Shown here: piece by piece, positions 17,864-27,884 of the stretch
Layout: every line of letters begins with the position of its first letter
How positions within the stretch are numbered: position 1 is the stretch's first letter
From: Bacteroidota bacterium
GTDB lineage: Bacteria > Bacteroidota > Bacteroidia > AKYH767-A > 2013-40CM-41-45
Assembly (NCBI GenBank): GCA_016720655.1
Contig: JADKKE010000005.1
Span: forward strand, 124,001 to 188,000
DNA: 64,000 nucleotides
Reading direction: 5' to 3'
Program-made: the position numbers and the translations under genes
Notes under the pieces: model-generated
Seen by the model: only the letters and a program-made list of their open reading frames with translations
Database searches by the model: none
What the model was told of the DNA's origin: nothing

Positions 17864-20800
17864 TTATTGCTTAACAATCCTGGCTTGAAGTGTTTCATCA
17901 TCATTGCGCAGTACAACAATGTAATTCCCGGGAGCAAGACCCGAAACATTGAGGGAGTAATCACTCATGCTTTGAACATTCTTGAATGTTCTCTCTTCAA
18001 CAATTTGTCCGATCATATCCGTAAGCTGAATGGTCCAGCTTTTCCCTTCAGAAGATTTATTGAATCGAATTTTCAAAAGTTCCTGAACAGGATTCGGATA
18101 CATCTGCACCTGACGATCGATAGAAATATCCGCAACACCAACAGAAGTAATGTTCACAGTCTGACACAATGTATCCGTACAACCATTTGCTCCCGTAACT
18201 GTGAGACAGGCAGTGTAATTGCCAAGGGCAGCATATGTATGCGTTGGATTCTGTTGCGTGGAACTCGTAAGGTCACCAAAAGTCCAGAAATAAGAAACAG
18301 CATTCACCGATGCGTCTGTAAAATCAACCACATTCGCAGCAATGGAATTTGTGTAGGCGGCAGTTGGTAATGGAAGAACATTTACAGCAACTGCTTCGCG
18401 TGCACTCCTGCATGGATATTCCTGAATTTCCCAATCGTAGAAATAATAATAGTAACCCGGCTGGCCCGCATTCGTTCCGGTGATGGAAACAAATCCTGAG
18501 AGTGTGTATGGAAATACTGCGCCACCATTGGTACGCCATAAACTTGTATTTCCTGCACAACCCAGTTCGAGGTTAGTCCCGACAGGCAAATCGAAATTTA
18601 AATTCACCCGACTTTCGCCATCCGGAATATTCACAGTCACAGATTGAATTGTCGTATTGTTCTGGATCAATGTGATCGTGCGACTTCCGGCTCCCTGAGC
18701 ATACACCTTCACCGACTTCAACACCACAGGAGTATAACAATCAAAGACGAGATCGTGGTAATTTGTATTTGCAAAATAACCGCCTCCTGAGAATGTATTG
18801 TCTGCCGGACCGGTGTTTTGTGAAGCATTGTAAATGTCATCCTCAGCATAATAAATTGTAGAGAATCCGATTTGCGGTGTGTTGAATGAATTACCGGTAG
18901 CCAATACTGCTCCGCCGGTAGCATTTGCATACCAGGTGATGACACCCGCACCCGTAGCAGTGAGCGTTGCCGAAGAGCCGGTACAAACTGTTTGATCCTG
19001 TGCAGTTGGAGGATTTGGAAGACTTACAGTGATGTAATTGGATTGTGTTTGTGTATCACTTCCATTAGCATTCGTAACTGTTAGTGTAACGCTGTATGTA
19101 CCACTGCTCGTGTATGTGTGTGTCGGGCTTTGCGTAGTGGAAGTACCACCGTCACCGAAATCCCAATCCCATGAAGTTGGACCATTGGTACTGTGATCCG
19201 TAAACGAAATGCTTCCTGAACAAGACGTCGTGGCGCTAGCACTGAAGTTCGCTATCGGCGGAACATTGGATAATGTACACAGCCAGTTCAATCCAAAGCC
19301 GGGACGTGTAAGTCCGCCATCAGTAGTTTGTCGCAGAGTGATGGATCCTGTCGTAGACGTTACAGTGCCTCCATTTGGCAATGCAGTTCCATCGAATGTT
19401 CCAATCAAAGTGGAAGAAGTATTCGGACCGTCATAGATATACAAATAATCAAATCCTGTTTCGAAATCGAAAGAACTGAATGTAAGTGTCACGAAGGAAG
19501 CACCCACAGGTGCTATCGTAATTGTTGCATCTGTGTTATCAGAATAATCTCCCGTTGGACCTCCGCTGTCGTAGAGCTGGCCCGCACAGGTAGTTTGTGT
19601 GGTTGCTGATCCATTGGATGGCAATGAAACAATACATGGATTTAGTGTATCAATATTGATGAACTGTGTTTTTACAACTGTATCGATTCCACAGCTTCCT
19701 CCATCAGCAATCAGACTCACATTGAACAATCCGTAGCTGGTATAAATATGTGTTGGGTTTACTGAAGTACTGGTTCCGCCATCACCGAAATCCCAGGTGA
19801 ATGTTCCGGCATTCGAACTCTGATTGGAAAAATCTACTGATGCCGGTGTTGAACAGAAAGAAGTGAGCGGTGAAATAAAATCACTTGTAACGCCAGGCGT
19901 AAATGCATTTCCAACACCTACAGCATGCCAGGCATTTGCAGTCTGTATAACTTCATTCGTACAAGGCCCGAACAAATCAATTGCGGCCTGGATTGCATAC
20001 ATTCTGGCATCAGCATATTGTGATGTAGGCACGAGGTACACGGTGTTCATGCGGAAACAGATGGCTGCAGCAGCATCTATTCCCAATCCCACAACTGTAT
20101 ACGCATCTCCATTGTCATTCGTACCGGCTCCGCCTTCTGTCAATAAATAAAACCAGTGATTCATGACTCCGCTATTGGTGTGAACACCACCATTGTCCCC
20201 TGCACCGGTTGCCCAGTTATTTCCCTGATAGGTATCCGGATCTCCATAGGCATTCGGATCAGACATAGACCGGAAAGGTGAAGAAGATATCTCATCTCCA
20301 ATTAACCAATTGATAGGCGATGCTGGTTTTCCATACTGACGAATGGAATTTCCCATACAATCACTGAAGGACTCATTCATCGCTCCTGATTCGTAGGAGT
20401 AATTAAGTCCGGAAGTAAATTCTGTGAGTCCGTGAGAAATTTCATGACCGGTTACATCCAAGGCTGTAAAGGGTGTATAATTACCACCATCGCCATCACC
20501 ATAGGTCATCTCACTTCCATCCCAGAATGCATTCGAATAATTCACATCATAATGCACATAACTCAGGAGATGAAAACCATTTCCATCGATACTGTTCCGG
20601 CTGAATTTTGTGAGGTAGAAATCGTATGTTTTCTCTGCTCCCCAATGTGCATCGCCTGCATATTCATCCAGATTTGCATTTACATTGTCCCAGTAATTAT
20701 CAGTATCCAGAAAATCGGTGTTGGTGTAATTTGTTGTTTGCTGCAGATTATAGGTTTCAATACCATTTCCACGACCGGCTTCACGCAAGCGATAGGTTGT

Positions 20801-21583
20801 TGCATTTACACTGTCCACAACAATCTCTTTGATACCACTGTAAGCAGTCACTGCAGTGGAAGGCTTGTCGGTGTGATGAATCCGTGTCCGGGTATAAATT
20901 ACCTCACCGGAAGCAGCATCCACAAAAACATAATCACGACTCAAGGGTTTCTCAGCATACACATCGAAACGGTAAGCAAGTTTGTAGCTTCCATCTTTGG
21001 GTTCACCATTCACTGGTGCAAGAACAAGTTCGCCTTTCGGGTACCATGTTGCTCCCGGATTTTTATCCTGTATTTTCAACAGTTGCTCCATTTGCGGTAC
21101 TTGCCAACGGTATACTTCAGCATGCGTGTAGTCAAGAGCAGCATTTAACGCGGTAGATTCACTGAGAGAAGGAGAAGAGCTTGCTTGAATTTTATTAAAG
21201 ACAGTTCCATTCACGGAAACGATCTTGTCACTTTTCACATGCACCAGGAACATTGTCCCTTCCAGTTCAAGAGCTTTATATGTTTGTCTGAAACGATAAT
21301 GAGACATACCAAGCGGATCCTTTTCTACGCTCAATAGTTTAAAGCCATAATCATCAGACAACTTGAAAGCATTGTGAGCCCAGAAATTGAAATCTGAAAA
21401 AGGAACCTGAGCTTCCGTCCGAAACTGAACAAACTCCGGGATTTCACTTTTCGTGCCGACAATAATTTTTTCAGCACCTTTTATTTTTTGTTGCGCTTCC
21501 TGGCCGGTGATTTCACGGGCACAAAGATTAGTCGTGACGAAGGCCATGACAAGCAACAGCGTGTACTTGTTGAGTAATTTCAT
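17864..21583 (-). CDS. Secreted thermolysin-type M4 metalloprotease with PKD, CUB and Ig-like domains and T9SS type A tail
   Basis: This 1239-aa pre-pro-protein starts with a signal peptide (..TTNLCA) and an FTP/PepSY-type propeptide (about 60-215). The M4 catalytic domain has zinc ligands H380 and H384 with base E381 in HEISHG, third ligand E404 in NESFSD, and the substrate-side H468 in GGVHTNSG; the spacings match thermolysin. After about residue 560 come a PKD domain (FTWDFGDGGTSTSVNPTHIY), a CUB-like domain (FDYLYIYDGPNTS), a second PKD (WDWDFGDGGTS), an Ig-like domain (TVCTGSSATLTATG), a beta-sandwich region, a third PKD (YFWTFGDLTSSTQQNPTHTY) and a T9SS type A sorting domain (VQMYPNPVQELLKIRF). 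It likely degrades extracellular protein. It converges on the SpoIIE pair. Confidence 0.93.
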   Translation of the reverse strand: MKLLNKYTLLLVMAFVTTNLCAREITGQEAQQKIKGAEKIIVGTKSEIPEFVQFRTEAQVPFSDFNFWAHNAFKLSDDYGFKLLSVEKDPLGMSHYRFRQTYKALELEGTMFLVHVKSDKIVSVNGTVFNKIQASSSPSLSESTALNAALDYTHAEVYRWQVPQMEQLLKIQDKNPGATWYPKGELVLAPVNGEPKDGSYKLAYRFDVYAEKPLSRDYVFVDAASGEVIYTRTRIHHTDKPSTAVTAYSGIKEIVVDSVNATTYRLREAGRGNGIETYNLQQTTNYTNTDFLDTDNYWDNVNANLDEYAGDAHWGAEKTYDFYLTKFSRNSIDGNGFHLLSYVHYDVNYSNAFWDGSEMTYGDGDGGNYTPFTALDVTGHEISHGLTEFTSGLNYSYESGAMNESFSDCMGNSIRQYGKPASPINWLIGDEISSSPFRSMSDPNAYGDPDTYQGNNWATGAGDNGGVHTNSGVMNHWFYLLTEGGAGTNDNGDAYTVVGLGIDAAAAICFRMNTVYLVPTSQYADARMYAIQAAIDLFGPCTNEVIQTANAWHAVGVGNAFTPGVTSDFISPLTSFCSTPASVDFSNQSSNAGTFTWDFGDGGTSTSVNPTHIYTSYGLFNVSLIADGGSCGIDTVVKTQFINIDTLNPCIVSLPSNGSATTQTTCAGQLYDSGGPTGDYSDNTDATITIAPVGASFVTLTFSSFDFETGFDYLYIYDGPNTSSTLIGTFDGTALPNGGTVTSTTGSITLRQTTDGGLTRPGFGLNWLCTLSNVPPIANFSASATTSCSGSISFTDHSTNGPTSWDWDFGDGGTSTTQSPTHTYTSSGTYSVTLTVTNANGSDTQTQSNYITVSLPNPPTAQDQTVCTGSSATLTATGAGVITWYANATGGAVLATGNSFNTPQIGFSTIYYAEDDIYNASQNTGPADNTFSGGGYFANTNYHDLVFDCYTPVVLKSVKVYAQGAGSRTITLIQNNTTIQSVTVNIPDGESRVNLNFDLPVGTNLELGCAGNTSLWRTNGGAVFPYTLSGFVSITGTNAGQPGYYYYFYDWEIQEYPCRSAREAVAVNVLPLPTAAYTNSIAANVVDFTDASVNAVSYFWTFGDLTSSTQQNPTHTYAALGNYTACLTVTGANGCTDTLCQTVNITSVGVADISIDRQVQMYPNPVQELLKIRFNKSSEGKSWTIQLTDMIGQIVEERTFKNVQSMSDYSLNVSGLAPGNYIVVLRNDDETLQARIVKQ

Positions 21584-21788
21584 TTTGTAGAATTGCTTTG
21601 TGGGAAATTGGTTTTAACAGAGCTGCAATATAAAAATTCCCGATTTTCATTGGATGTGCATGAGGTGAAATAATGAATTTTATAGACTAAATGCTACATT
21701 TTCATGACAAACCCAAGTTCAATCCGACGGAAACTCGGTATTCAGGCTAAAATTCGAACAACAACAAATATGATTCTAATCATGAAAT

Positions 21789-21819
21789 AAAAAAGGAGAG
21801 CGAAATCAATCGCTCTCCT
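21789..21819 (-). terminator. Intrinsic terminator after the beta-helix gene
   Basis: A 9-bp stem, AGGAGAGCG (21794-21802) and CGCTCTCCT (21811-21819), has an 8-nt loop and is followed on the minus strand by five T. It lies about 20 bp downstream of the stop at 21841. Confidence 0.8.
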
Positions 21820-21840
21820 GACAGAATGATTATTCAAAAT

Positions 21841-24834
21841 TTATCTGATCACTGCAAAACGCTTGATTAGCCTTCCTTCCGGAGCAATCATCTGGATAAA
21901 ATACAATCCTGATTTCACATCTGATAAATCCAGGGCATAAGACTTTTGACCTTTCGCATTTATCCGTTTGTTTTCGATCTCTCTTCCTTGCAAATCAAAA
22001 AGACGGAACTCGGTTGCATGCTGGAAGATTTCGCCGCCGGAGATCATTAATTGATTGGAAGCAGGATTTGGAGACATTGACATTGCATCCTCAGAAATGT
22101 TTCCTGCCAATCCAACCGGAATGCTGATAGTCAGTGAATCTGTAAATGTGCAACCATTCGGACCGGTTACTGTAACCCAATAAATCCCTTCTATTGTTGC
22201 AACAATTGTTTGCGTAGTGCTACCATCATTCCACAAATAGCTGGTAAATCCTGCTCCTGCATCAAGTGGAAAACTAAAAGGAGGATTCAAAACTGTGTCG
22301 TTGCCCAAACTTGTAGAAACACCTGCAATGAGCGTTATGTCGATCGGTATACGTTGACTGGCACAAGCACCAATTCCACAATTTTGCAATATGGATGCAA
22401 GGCCCGGATTTTGTACTCCTTTTGTAGCAGGAATACATGTAAAATCAACGGCAATATTCTGATCTTCTGTTCCAGTCCTGCTCATCGTTTCAAGGTTTCC
22501 AATAGGACAAGAGATTACTCCCTCTCCGATCCATTCACTTCCAATGACAATCGGAAAGTTGTTTAATGTAACGGACATGGCTTGAATGGAAGTACTATCC
22601 CAATCCCATGCTATAAAATCGATAACAATACCATTGTTATCGATAATGATCGCCCATCCACTCAGGTTGGTGCTCCAAAGAATATTATTTCCCCAATAAT
22701 TATCCGCTGCATCATCAGTCCGGTATTGTACTTCGCCCGGAGTAAAAACACCCAGATCCCAGGAAAGAGAGTTGACGAGATTGATATTGTTGTAATCATT
22801 GCTTACAAATACTTTCCATCCGCTTGCGTCCAGAGTACCTCCTGATAAATTCTGAATCTCGATATAATCCCCTCCGCCTTCCGGTTCAATTTCTGTGATG
22901 CGCAAGCAACCGGAAGTACCGCTTCCCTGCCTTGTTTCAACATAAAAAGTCGTATCACCAAAAACAATCGGGCTAAAAACATCACCAACGAACAAAGGCG
23001 TGCCTCCGCTTGCTTCCGAATACCAGGCAAGTGCATCTCCTGAATCAGCCTGTGCAGTAATCTGGAGATTGGTATTGCATTGTTGCTGTGGCGACTGAAC
23101 AACAGGAGGATTTGGATGCGGTCCGAAATCAAAGGAATCACGAATGGTATCATTCAACAAATACTGATCTCCGACAAGTTCAGACCATGCAGCGATGTCG
23201 ATGGTTCCACCCGCATATGTATCAATTGTTTGAGCGAAACGCAAAGTGTCCGTAGTGCCGGGTCCGAGTGTTGCGGTATACAAATCTGTAAGTGTGGTCG
23301 TAACAGCCCCGGTCACAGAGGCTTTTACGTCAATATTTGTTTGCGGCAATTGTCCGTAATTTTTTATCAGGACTCCTACTTCTGTAGTTGTCGATCCACA
23401 CGATCCACTTTCCGGGTTGACAAAGGCAATCAAACCAATATTTGCATCAAGAGGAATAAATTCATCAGCGCCCAAATCAGGATTCACGATATCTCTGACT
23501 TCTCCATCAATGTCATTCGCTACTTCAGCAAATGGCAAACCTGCATTGTTAATCACAGGGCTTCCCACATGCAAGTCTGAACTTGAAATAAACTGTGGAT
23601 CAGCAGTAACGGAATGTTGATCCTGGGCTGAAGCCGTTTGCCAGTCGGCAAGCGTAGGTTGTGTTGCTGTGCCCCAACTGGTGATGGAAGTATCGCCGGG
23701 AGTGACATACAAATCATTGTAATCACTATTTGTGAAACCGCTGGTTGCAGAAGCAGCCACGGAAAGTGCAAATCCGCCGCCGGTTTGTATGAGTAAATTA
23801 TTGAACACTATAATTTCAGAACTTGCAGCACCGGAGAATGTCATTGCAGAAGCTCCAGGGCCTGTTTGATTGCAGAGAATACTGTTGTGAAGAATTTTCT
23901 GAAACGCGCTGCCGTCAAAATAAATTCCTGCTCCTGCAGAGTTACCTCGAATGGAAATAAAATTATTTGCAATTAAACCTTCCGACCCACTCTGGGCAAC
24001 ACAGAGCGTTTGCACAATTCCGTTCCCATTTGAAATGTTTATGTTATTGCGCAGAATTTGCAAACCGCTTCCTGCAGTACTCAGTAAAATGGCTGCATAA
24101 TTCGTATTCGCACCGGCAATAGAAAATTCATTGTCCACGATCATTGCACCCTGATGAAAATTCAACAAGATAGAATGAAAATAATTGTCGATAAATCTGT
24201 TATTTGAAATTTCCACACCGGGAATCAATTGGTTTGCACCCTGTCCAATCATGTATATTCCAGAGGATCCGCCTTGCAATACATTTGAAGAAATTACAAT
24301 ATTACTATCGTTCGAATTTCCCAGCGGAATATAAATAAGATTGTTGTTGACACCGGTATTGGTCGTCGCACCGGACCGGAGAATACAATTTTTTACCTGG
24401 AAAGATTTTGAGCCGGAGCCAATGTAAATAACAGTCGCATAACCAAGAGAGCCTATTCGTTCAATTGTCAAATGCTGAAAAGTAACATAATCGGTTCCAT
24501 TCACCAAAACGGTAAAATTACTGGACGATGTTGAAGAGGAAGAGTCGGCAATGATCACATCTGTACTGTCACCACTTTCGGATTGAAAAGTGATGGTATT
24601 GGCTGCAGATGCTCCAACGACATTTCCCATTGAAACTTTTCCGGTGTATGTCCCGCTACGGATATTAAAAATAACTGCGCCATTAACACCATTCACCTGC
24701 AATGCAGTAATTGCTGTCTGGATACTTGCATAATCCGGAGTAGTGCCGCCAATCGTGTAGGAACCACTTAATTGTGCATTGCTTGCAAGGGAAATTAAAA
24801 GACTGCAAACCAGAATCAAAGTAGATTTTTTCAT
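21841..24834 (-). CDS. Secreted parallel beta-helix / lamin-tail-domain protein with T9SS type A sorting domain
   Basis: I start at ATG 24834 (MKKSTLILVCSLLISLASNA, a clean signal peptide), giving 997 aa; an ATG at 24903 lies beside the low-complexity G tract and adds only non-signal residues. Residues about 25-390 form a right-handed parallel beta-helix (repeated blocks such as VTFQHLTIERIG, IVISSNVLQGGSSGIYMIG, VEISNNRFIDNYFHSILL). Next come a segment with ADEFIP, an Ig-like region around APPVVQSPQQQC, and a lamin-tail domain (LRITEIEPEGGGDYIEIQNL). A short Ig-like stretch (SFPLDAGAGFTSYLW) precedes the T9SS type A tail (MSMSPNPASNQLMISGG). Beta-helix proteins of this kind bind or cleave polysaccharides, but no catalytic residues can be assigned. 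Its own terminator follows. Confidence 0.85.
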   Translation of the reverse strand: MKKSTLILVCSLLISLASNAQLSGSYTIGGTTPDYASIQTAITALQVNGVNGAVIFNIRSGTYTGKVSMGNVVGASAANTITFQSESGDSTDVIIADSSSSTSSSNFTVLVNGTDYVTFQHLTIERIGSLGYATVIYIGSGSKSFQVKNCILRSGATTNTGVNNNLIYIPLGNSNDSNIVISSNVLQGGSSGIYMIGQGANQLIPGVEISNNRFIDNYFHSILLNFHQGAMIVDNEFSIAGANTNYAAILLSTAGSGLQILRNNINISNGNGIVQTLCVAQSGSEGLIANNFISIRGNSAGAGIYFDGSAFQKILHNSILCNQTGPGASAMTFSGAASSEIIVFNNLLIQTGGGFALSVAASATSGFTNSDYNDLYVTPGDTSITSWGTATQPTLADWQTASAQDQHSVTADPQFISSSDLHVGSPVINNAGLPFAEVANDIDGEVRDIVNPDLGADEFIPLDANIGLIAFVNPESGSCGSTTTEVGVLIKNYGQLPQTNIDVKASVTGAVTTTLTDLYTATLGPGTTDTLRFAQTIDTYAGGTIDIAAWSELVGDQYLLNDTIRDSFDFGPHPNPPVVQSPQQQCNTNLQITAQADSGDALAWYSEASGGTPLFVGDVFSPIVFGDTTFYVETRQGSGTSGCLRITEIEPEGGGDYIEIQNLSGGTLDASGWKVFVSNDYNNINLVNSLSWDLGVFTPGEVQYRTDDAADNYWGNNILWSTNLSGWAIIIDNNGIVIDFIAWDWDSTSIQAMSVTLNNFPIVIGSEWIGEGVISCPIGNLETMSRTGTEDQNIAVDFTCIPATKGVQNPGLASILQNCGIGACASQRIPIDITLIAGVSTSLGNDTVLNPPFSFPLDAGAGFTSYLWNDGSTTQTIVATIEGIYWVTVTGPNGCTFTDSLTISIPVGLAGNISEDAMSMSPNPASNQLMISGGEIFQHATEFRLFDLQGREIENKRINAKGQKSYALDLSDVKSGLYFIQMIAPEGRLIKRFAVIR

Positions 24835-25189
24835 AATGTTTTGTTTAGGGAATTGACAATATGCATGAGGGGTAAGAAATAGAGAATTAGGCCCAAAAAC
24901 CAATTTGGGGGGAGGGGCTTGGGGATGTTTTTTAGGGGGGGGGGGGGGAAGGGGGGGGGGGGGAAAAAAAAAAAAAAAAAGGGGGGGGTTGTGAATTAAT
25001 TAACGCCGGAAGAGGTATGTGGGTTAAGGTAGATTTTTTTTAATTTCCATCCACTATTTTCGATGAAAAATATCTATTCTCAGATTTAAATTATAAAAAC
25101 AAACAAATTTTAACCCTTGTTATTCAATGATCCTTGCTTTTCCCACAGAAGTTTCGCAAGTTGCAGAAGTTTGATTAATATTCATTTCC
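24835..25189. repeat. Non-coding gap containing an extreme poly-G/poly-A low-complexity tract (24935-24988)
   Basis: This 355-bp gap between divergent genes contains, within G-rich surroundings from about 24906, the run G14-A2-G13-A17-G8 at 24935-24988. Nothing else in the window looks like this. It would sit in the upstream region of both the beta-helix gene and the TonB-like gene. Such a run is hard to sequence and is more likely an assembly or base-calling artefact, for example a gap filled with poorly called reads, than native sequence. I see no gene here. Confidence 0.8.
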
Positions 25190-25957
25190 ATGAAAAAAAC
25201 GGCTTTTTACTTCTCTTTTCTGTGCTTACTTTTTTCCTTTCATGTTCTCCCGGCTCAACATGCAGAAAAAACAGATTCTATCATCACAACTATTTTGAAT
25301 GAATCCAAATCCACCGACGCTGATGACCAGGGATTGATGTTAATTAAAAACGAAAAATACGATGAAGCAAACAAGTTTTTTACCGGAGCCATTAACAAAG
25401 ACGAATCAAACCGCGATGCTTATTTTAAACGTGGCGTTACGAACTGGCATTTGAATGATTCACTCAGTGCTTGCAGGGACTGGAGTGCTGTCCTTGCACT
25501 CGGGGATACTGCTACTTATTTATTGCTTCAGAAAAACTGTCATGGGAATATGGTCTTTGAAGACGACACTGTCCCGGCTTCAAGAGTTCGAAATCTCTTT
25601 GTGAATCCTGCAAAAACTACAGCGCCCGGTTATCCTACAACTTTTGCAAAAACAATTGTAGAAGAAATGCCGGAATTTCCTGGCGGAGAATCTGCCCTCA
25701 TCGACTATTTCAATAAAAATATGAAATATCCGGTTGCTGCGAAGCAAAAAGGTATAGAAGGAAGAGTATATATCAATTTTATTATAAGTAAGAAAGGCAA
25801 GGTCATGTACCCGTATGTGATTCGTGGTATTTCAGGAAACTGCAATGAAGAAGCGCTTCGGCTTATTCGCGAAATGCCGCTCTGGAAACCAGGGAAAGAA
25901 AAAGGGAAAGCTGTGCTGGTAAGGTATAATTTGCCGGTGAAGTTTTCTTTAAAATAA
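25190..25957 (+). CDS. Periplasmic TPR protein with C-terminal TonB domain
   Basis: This 255-aa protein has an N-terminal signal peptide or anchor (MKKTAFYFSFLCLLFSFHVL). TPR-like helices follow at about 45-120 (LIKNEKYDEANKFFTGAINK, then AYFKRGVTNWHLND). The C-terminal TonB domain (about 160-255) shows the family pattern EFPGGESALIDYFNKNMKYP, GRVYINFIISKKGKV, and MPLWKPGKEKGKAV with a final strand YNLPVKFSL. TonB C-terminal domains contact TonB boxes of outer-membrane transporters, but in Bacteroidota many free-standing copies lack the proline-rich linker and have unclear roles, as here. No ExbB/ExbD or receptor gene is near. It is followed by a small T9SS protein on the same strand, 215 bp away. 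Confidence 0.82.
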   Translation: MKKTAFYFSFLCLLFSFHVLPAQHAEKTDSIITTILNESKSTDADDQGLMLIKNEKYDEANKFFTGAINKDESNRDAYFKRGVTNWHLNDSLSACRDWSAVLALGDTATYLLLQKNCHGNMVFEDDTVPASRVRNLFVNPAKTTAPGYPTTFAKTIVEEMPEFPGGESALIDYFNKNMKYPVAAKQKGIEGRVYINFIISKKGKVMYPYVIRGISGNCNEEALRLIREMPLWKPGKEKGKAVLVRYNLPVKFSLK

Positions 25958-26172
25958 TTCTGTGTTCAGACGCCGATTATTTCAGAAATAGATTTTTTGA
26001 AATTTGCAGGACAAGAAAAATGATAGTTTGTACATCCCTAAAATGCCATAAAATTTGAAATCCTTTCAAAAGGCCTGAATTTACTGGCTTTCGCGGTTTT
26101 TTGTTCAAAAAAAAATCTTTTGTAAAATGGAAAAATTGTTACTTTTCCATTCGAATAAAATTTCAAAAGCAA

Positions 26173-26817
26173 ATGAAAATAACCCCTACACTTTTATTGC
26201 TATTGGTTTCAATGTACATGAACGGACAAACGATCCTCAACATGTCAACCTATCCTGCTCAACCCACTCCCAATGACCAGGTAATGGTGATTGTAAACTC
26301 TTCCTTTCCGAGTGGAGGCTGTGATCTCAGAAATGAAAACCACTCTGTGAATGGAAATCAAATCACTGCAATGGTCTACCATTGCCTTGGACCACTGACT
26401 TTTATTTGTTACAGTTCGGATACGGTGAATCTTGGACCATTGTCTGTAGGCAGTTACACTTTTCAGAGTAATTTATTAATTGGCACCACAGGCGGTACCG
26501 GCATTTGTAATGCCTACAATCAAACAGATCAACACATACTCAACTTCACTGTAACACAAGGTACAGGGATCACCGAAGTTTCAGCAACAATCCCACAACT
26601 GAACTTAGAACCTGCATCACGAAGCCTGATCCTGAAAGCATCCGACCTTAGCCAATACTCTATTGAATTGTTTGATCTCACCGGAAAAAAAGTATTCTCC
26701 ACTGTTTCTTCCCCCGGTAAAATAAATATTCCTTCTTCATTGGTAAGGGGAATGTATATTTATTCTCTCCATACCGGAGACAAACAACCTTTTTCAGGTA
26801 AGGTGATGTTGAATTAG
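26173..26817 (+). CDS. Small secreted protein with T9SS type A sorting domain
   Basis: I chose ATG 26173 (MKITPTLLLLLVSMYMNG), which opens a signal peptide; the longer reading from TTG at 26101 adds 24 charged residues before it. The protein then has 214 aa. The mature part (about 20-130) is a beta-rich module with several cysteines (GGCDLRNENHSV, YHCLGPLTFICYSS) that I do not recognise. The C-terminal 75 or so residues (LNLEPASRSLILKASDLSQY ... IPSSLVRGMYIYSL ... FSGKVMLN) are a T9SS type A sorting domain. It is short for this class, so it is a small secreted or surface protein carrying a single globular module. Confidence 0.78.
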   Translation: MKITPTLLLLLVSMYMNGQTILNMSTYPAQPTPNDQVMVIVNSSFPSGGCDLRNENHSVNGNQITAMVYHCLGPLTFICYSSDTVNLGPLSVGSYTFQSNLLIGTTGGTGICNAYNQTDQHILNFTVTQGTGITEVSATIPQLNLEPASRSLILKASDLSQYSIELFDLTGKKVFSTVSSPGKINIPSSLVRGMYIYSLHTGDKQPFSGKVMLN

Positions 26818-26969
26818 CCGTAAATCTCCAAACTGATTTTTTTCATTAACACTGCCTGAAAGCTGTGCGCAAAATTGTGTATTTTCATTTGAAGAATTGA
26901 AAACATTGAATGCGCAATCAATTTGGTTTTACAAGTTGTTCTATTAAACTTTAATACAACAAAACACAA

Positions 26970-27000
26970 TTTACGTGAATATCGCTTTTCCGTATCTTTG
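26970..27000 (+). promoter_or_regulatory. Candidate Bacteroidota-type promoter of the pirin gene
   Basis: TATCTTTG at 26993-27000 matches the -7 consensus TAnnTTTG, and TTTA at 26970-26973 sits 19 bp upstream as a one-mismatch -33 box (TTTG consensus). The expected start of transcription near 27007 leaves a leader of about 20 nt to the ATG at 27027. Confidence 0.5.
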
Positions 27001-27026
27001 TATTTGCTTTCCAAAAACAAAATGCA

Positions 27027-27884
27027 ATGACTCCAAAAATCAGAACTGTCTCCAAAATAATTTACGCATCCGAACATGCTATGGGAAGCATCATGATTCG
27101 CCAGCCGCTTCCATCGTCGGCCGTGGAGTACCTTGATCCCTTTGTGCTCCTGCATCACGGCAATAACAAAGTCAATCCGGAAGATAAAAACGAAGGTGTT
27201 GGACCACACCCGCATCGTGGCTTTGCTCCTGTCTCCTTTTTATTCAAGGGAGGAGTGCATCACCGCGATAGCCGGGGAAACAATAAAGCAGTACTTGCAG
27301 GCGGCACGCAATGGATGAATGCAGGAATGGGAATTATTCACAGTGAACGACCTGTTCCCGGGACTACCGAAATGGAACTGATCCAAATGTGGATTAATAT
27401 TCCTGCTAAAAATAAAATGGATGCGCCATCGTATTTTCCGGTATCGAAAGATGAGACTCCTGTTCACATCAGCGAGGATGGAAAAATTTCTTTGTCAGTG
27501 GTATCCGGAAACTTATTCGGACTCAAAGGGCCTGTGCCTTCTCTTAGCCCTGTGAATTCTGCCATGATTCATGCAGAAGAAAACGGAAAAATTTTCATCC
27601 CACTGCCTCCAACACACAACGCATTCATCTATTTGCTGGAAGGTCAAATTAAAACAGGAGAAAATAATATGGCAGAAGGTTTACACATGGTGATTTATAA
27701 AAACGACGGGGACGGGATTGCAATTGAAACAACAAAACCAACACGCGCACTTCTCATGAGCGGAGAGCCAATCAATGAAGAGATTTTTGCTCAGGGACCT
27801 TTTGTCATGAACTCAGAAATCCAAATCATGGAAGCATACCGCGATTTTAGAATGGGGAAAATGGGAGTGTTGATTGAGGAGTAG
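27027..27884 (+). CDS. Pirin family protein (bicupin)
   Basis: This 285-aa cytoplasmic protein is a typical full-length pirin. The N-terminal cupin has the metal-binding residues H61 and H63 in PHPHRGF and H105 and E107 in IIHSERP, which match the iron ligands of human pirin and E. coli YhhW. The C-terminal cupin spans about 160-285 (PPTHNAFIYLLEGQIKTGEN). Bacterial pirins are reported as quercetin 2,3-dioxygenases or redox-linked regulators; the true substrate is usually unknown. It stands alone with its own candidate promoter. A heptanucleotide array starts directly at its stop codon. Confidence 0.92.
   Translation: MTPKIRTVSKIIYASEHAMGSIMIRQPLPSSAVEYLDPFVLLHHGNNKVNPEDKNEGVGPHPHRGFAPVSFLFKGGVHHRDSRGNNKAVLAGGTQWMNAGMGIIHSERPVPGTTEMELIQMWINIPAKNKMDAPSYFPVSKDETPVHISEDGKISLSVVSGNLFGLKGPVPSLSPVNSAMIHAEENGKIFIPLPPTHNAFIYLLEGQIKTGENNMAEGLHMVIYKNDGDGIAIETTKPTRALLMSGEPINEEIFAQGPFVMNSEIQIMEAYRDFRMGKMGVLIEE

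Noticed and set aside
20432..21148. 238-aa plus-strand open frame
   Set aside because: It lies wholly inside the M4 protease gene on the opposite strand, whose active-site residues are all present.
24835..24903. Extended N-terminus (ATG 24903) of the beta-helix protein
   Set aside because: The extra 23 residues have no signal-peptide character and come from sequence next to the poly-G tract; ATG 24834 starts a good signal peptide.
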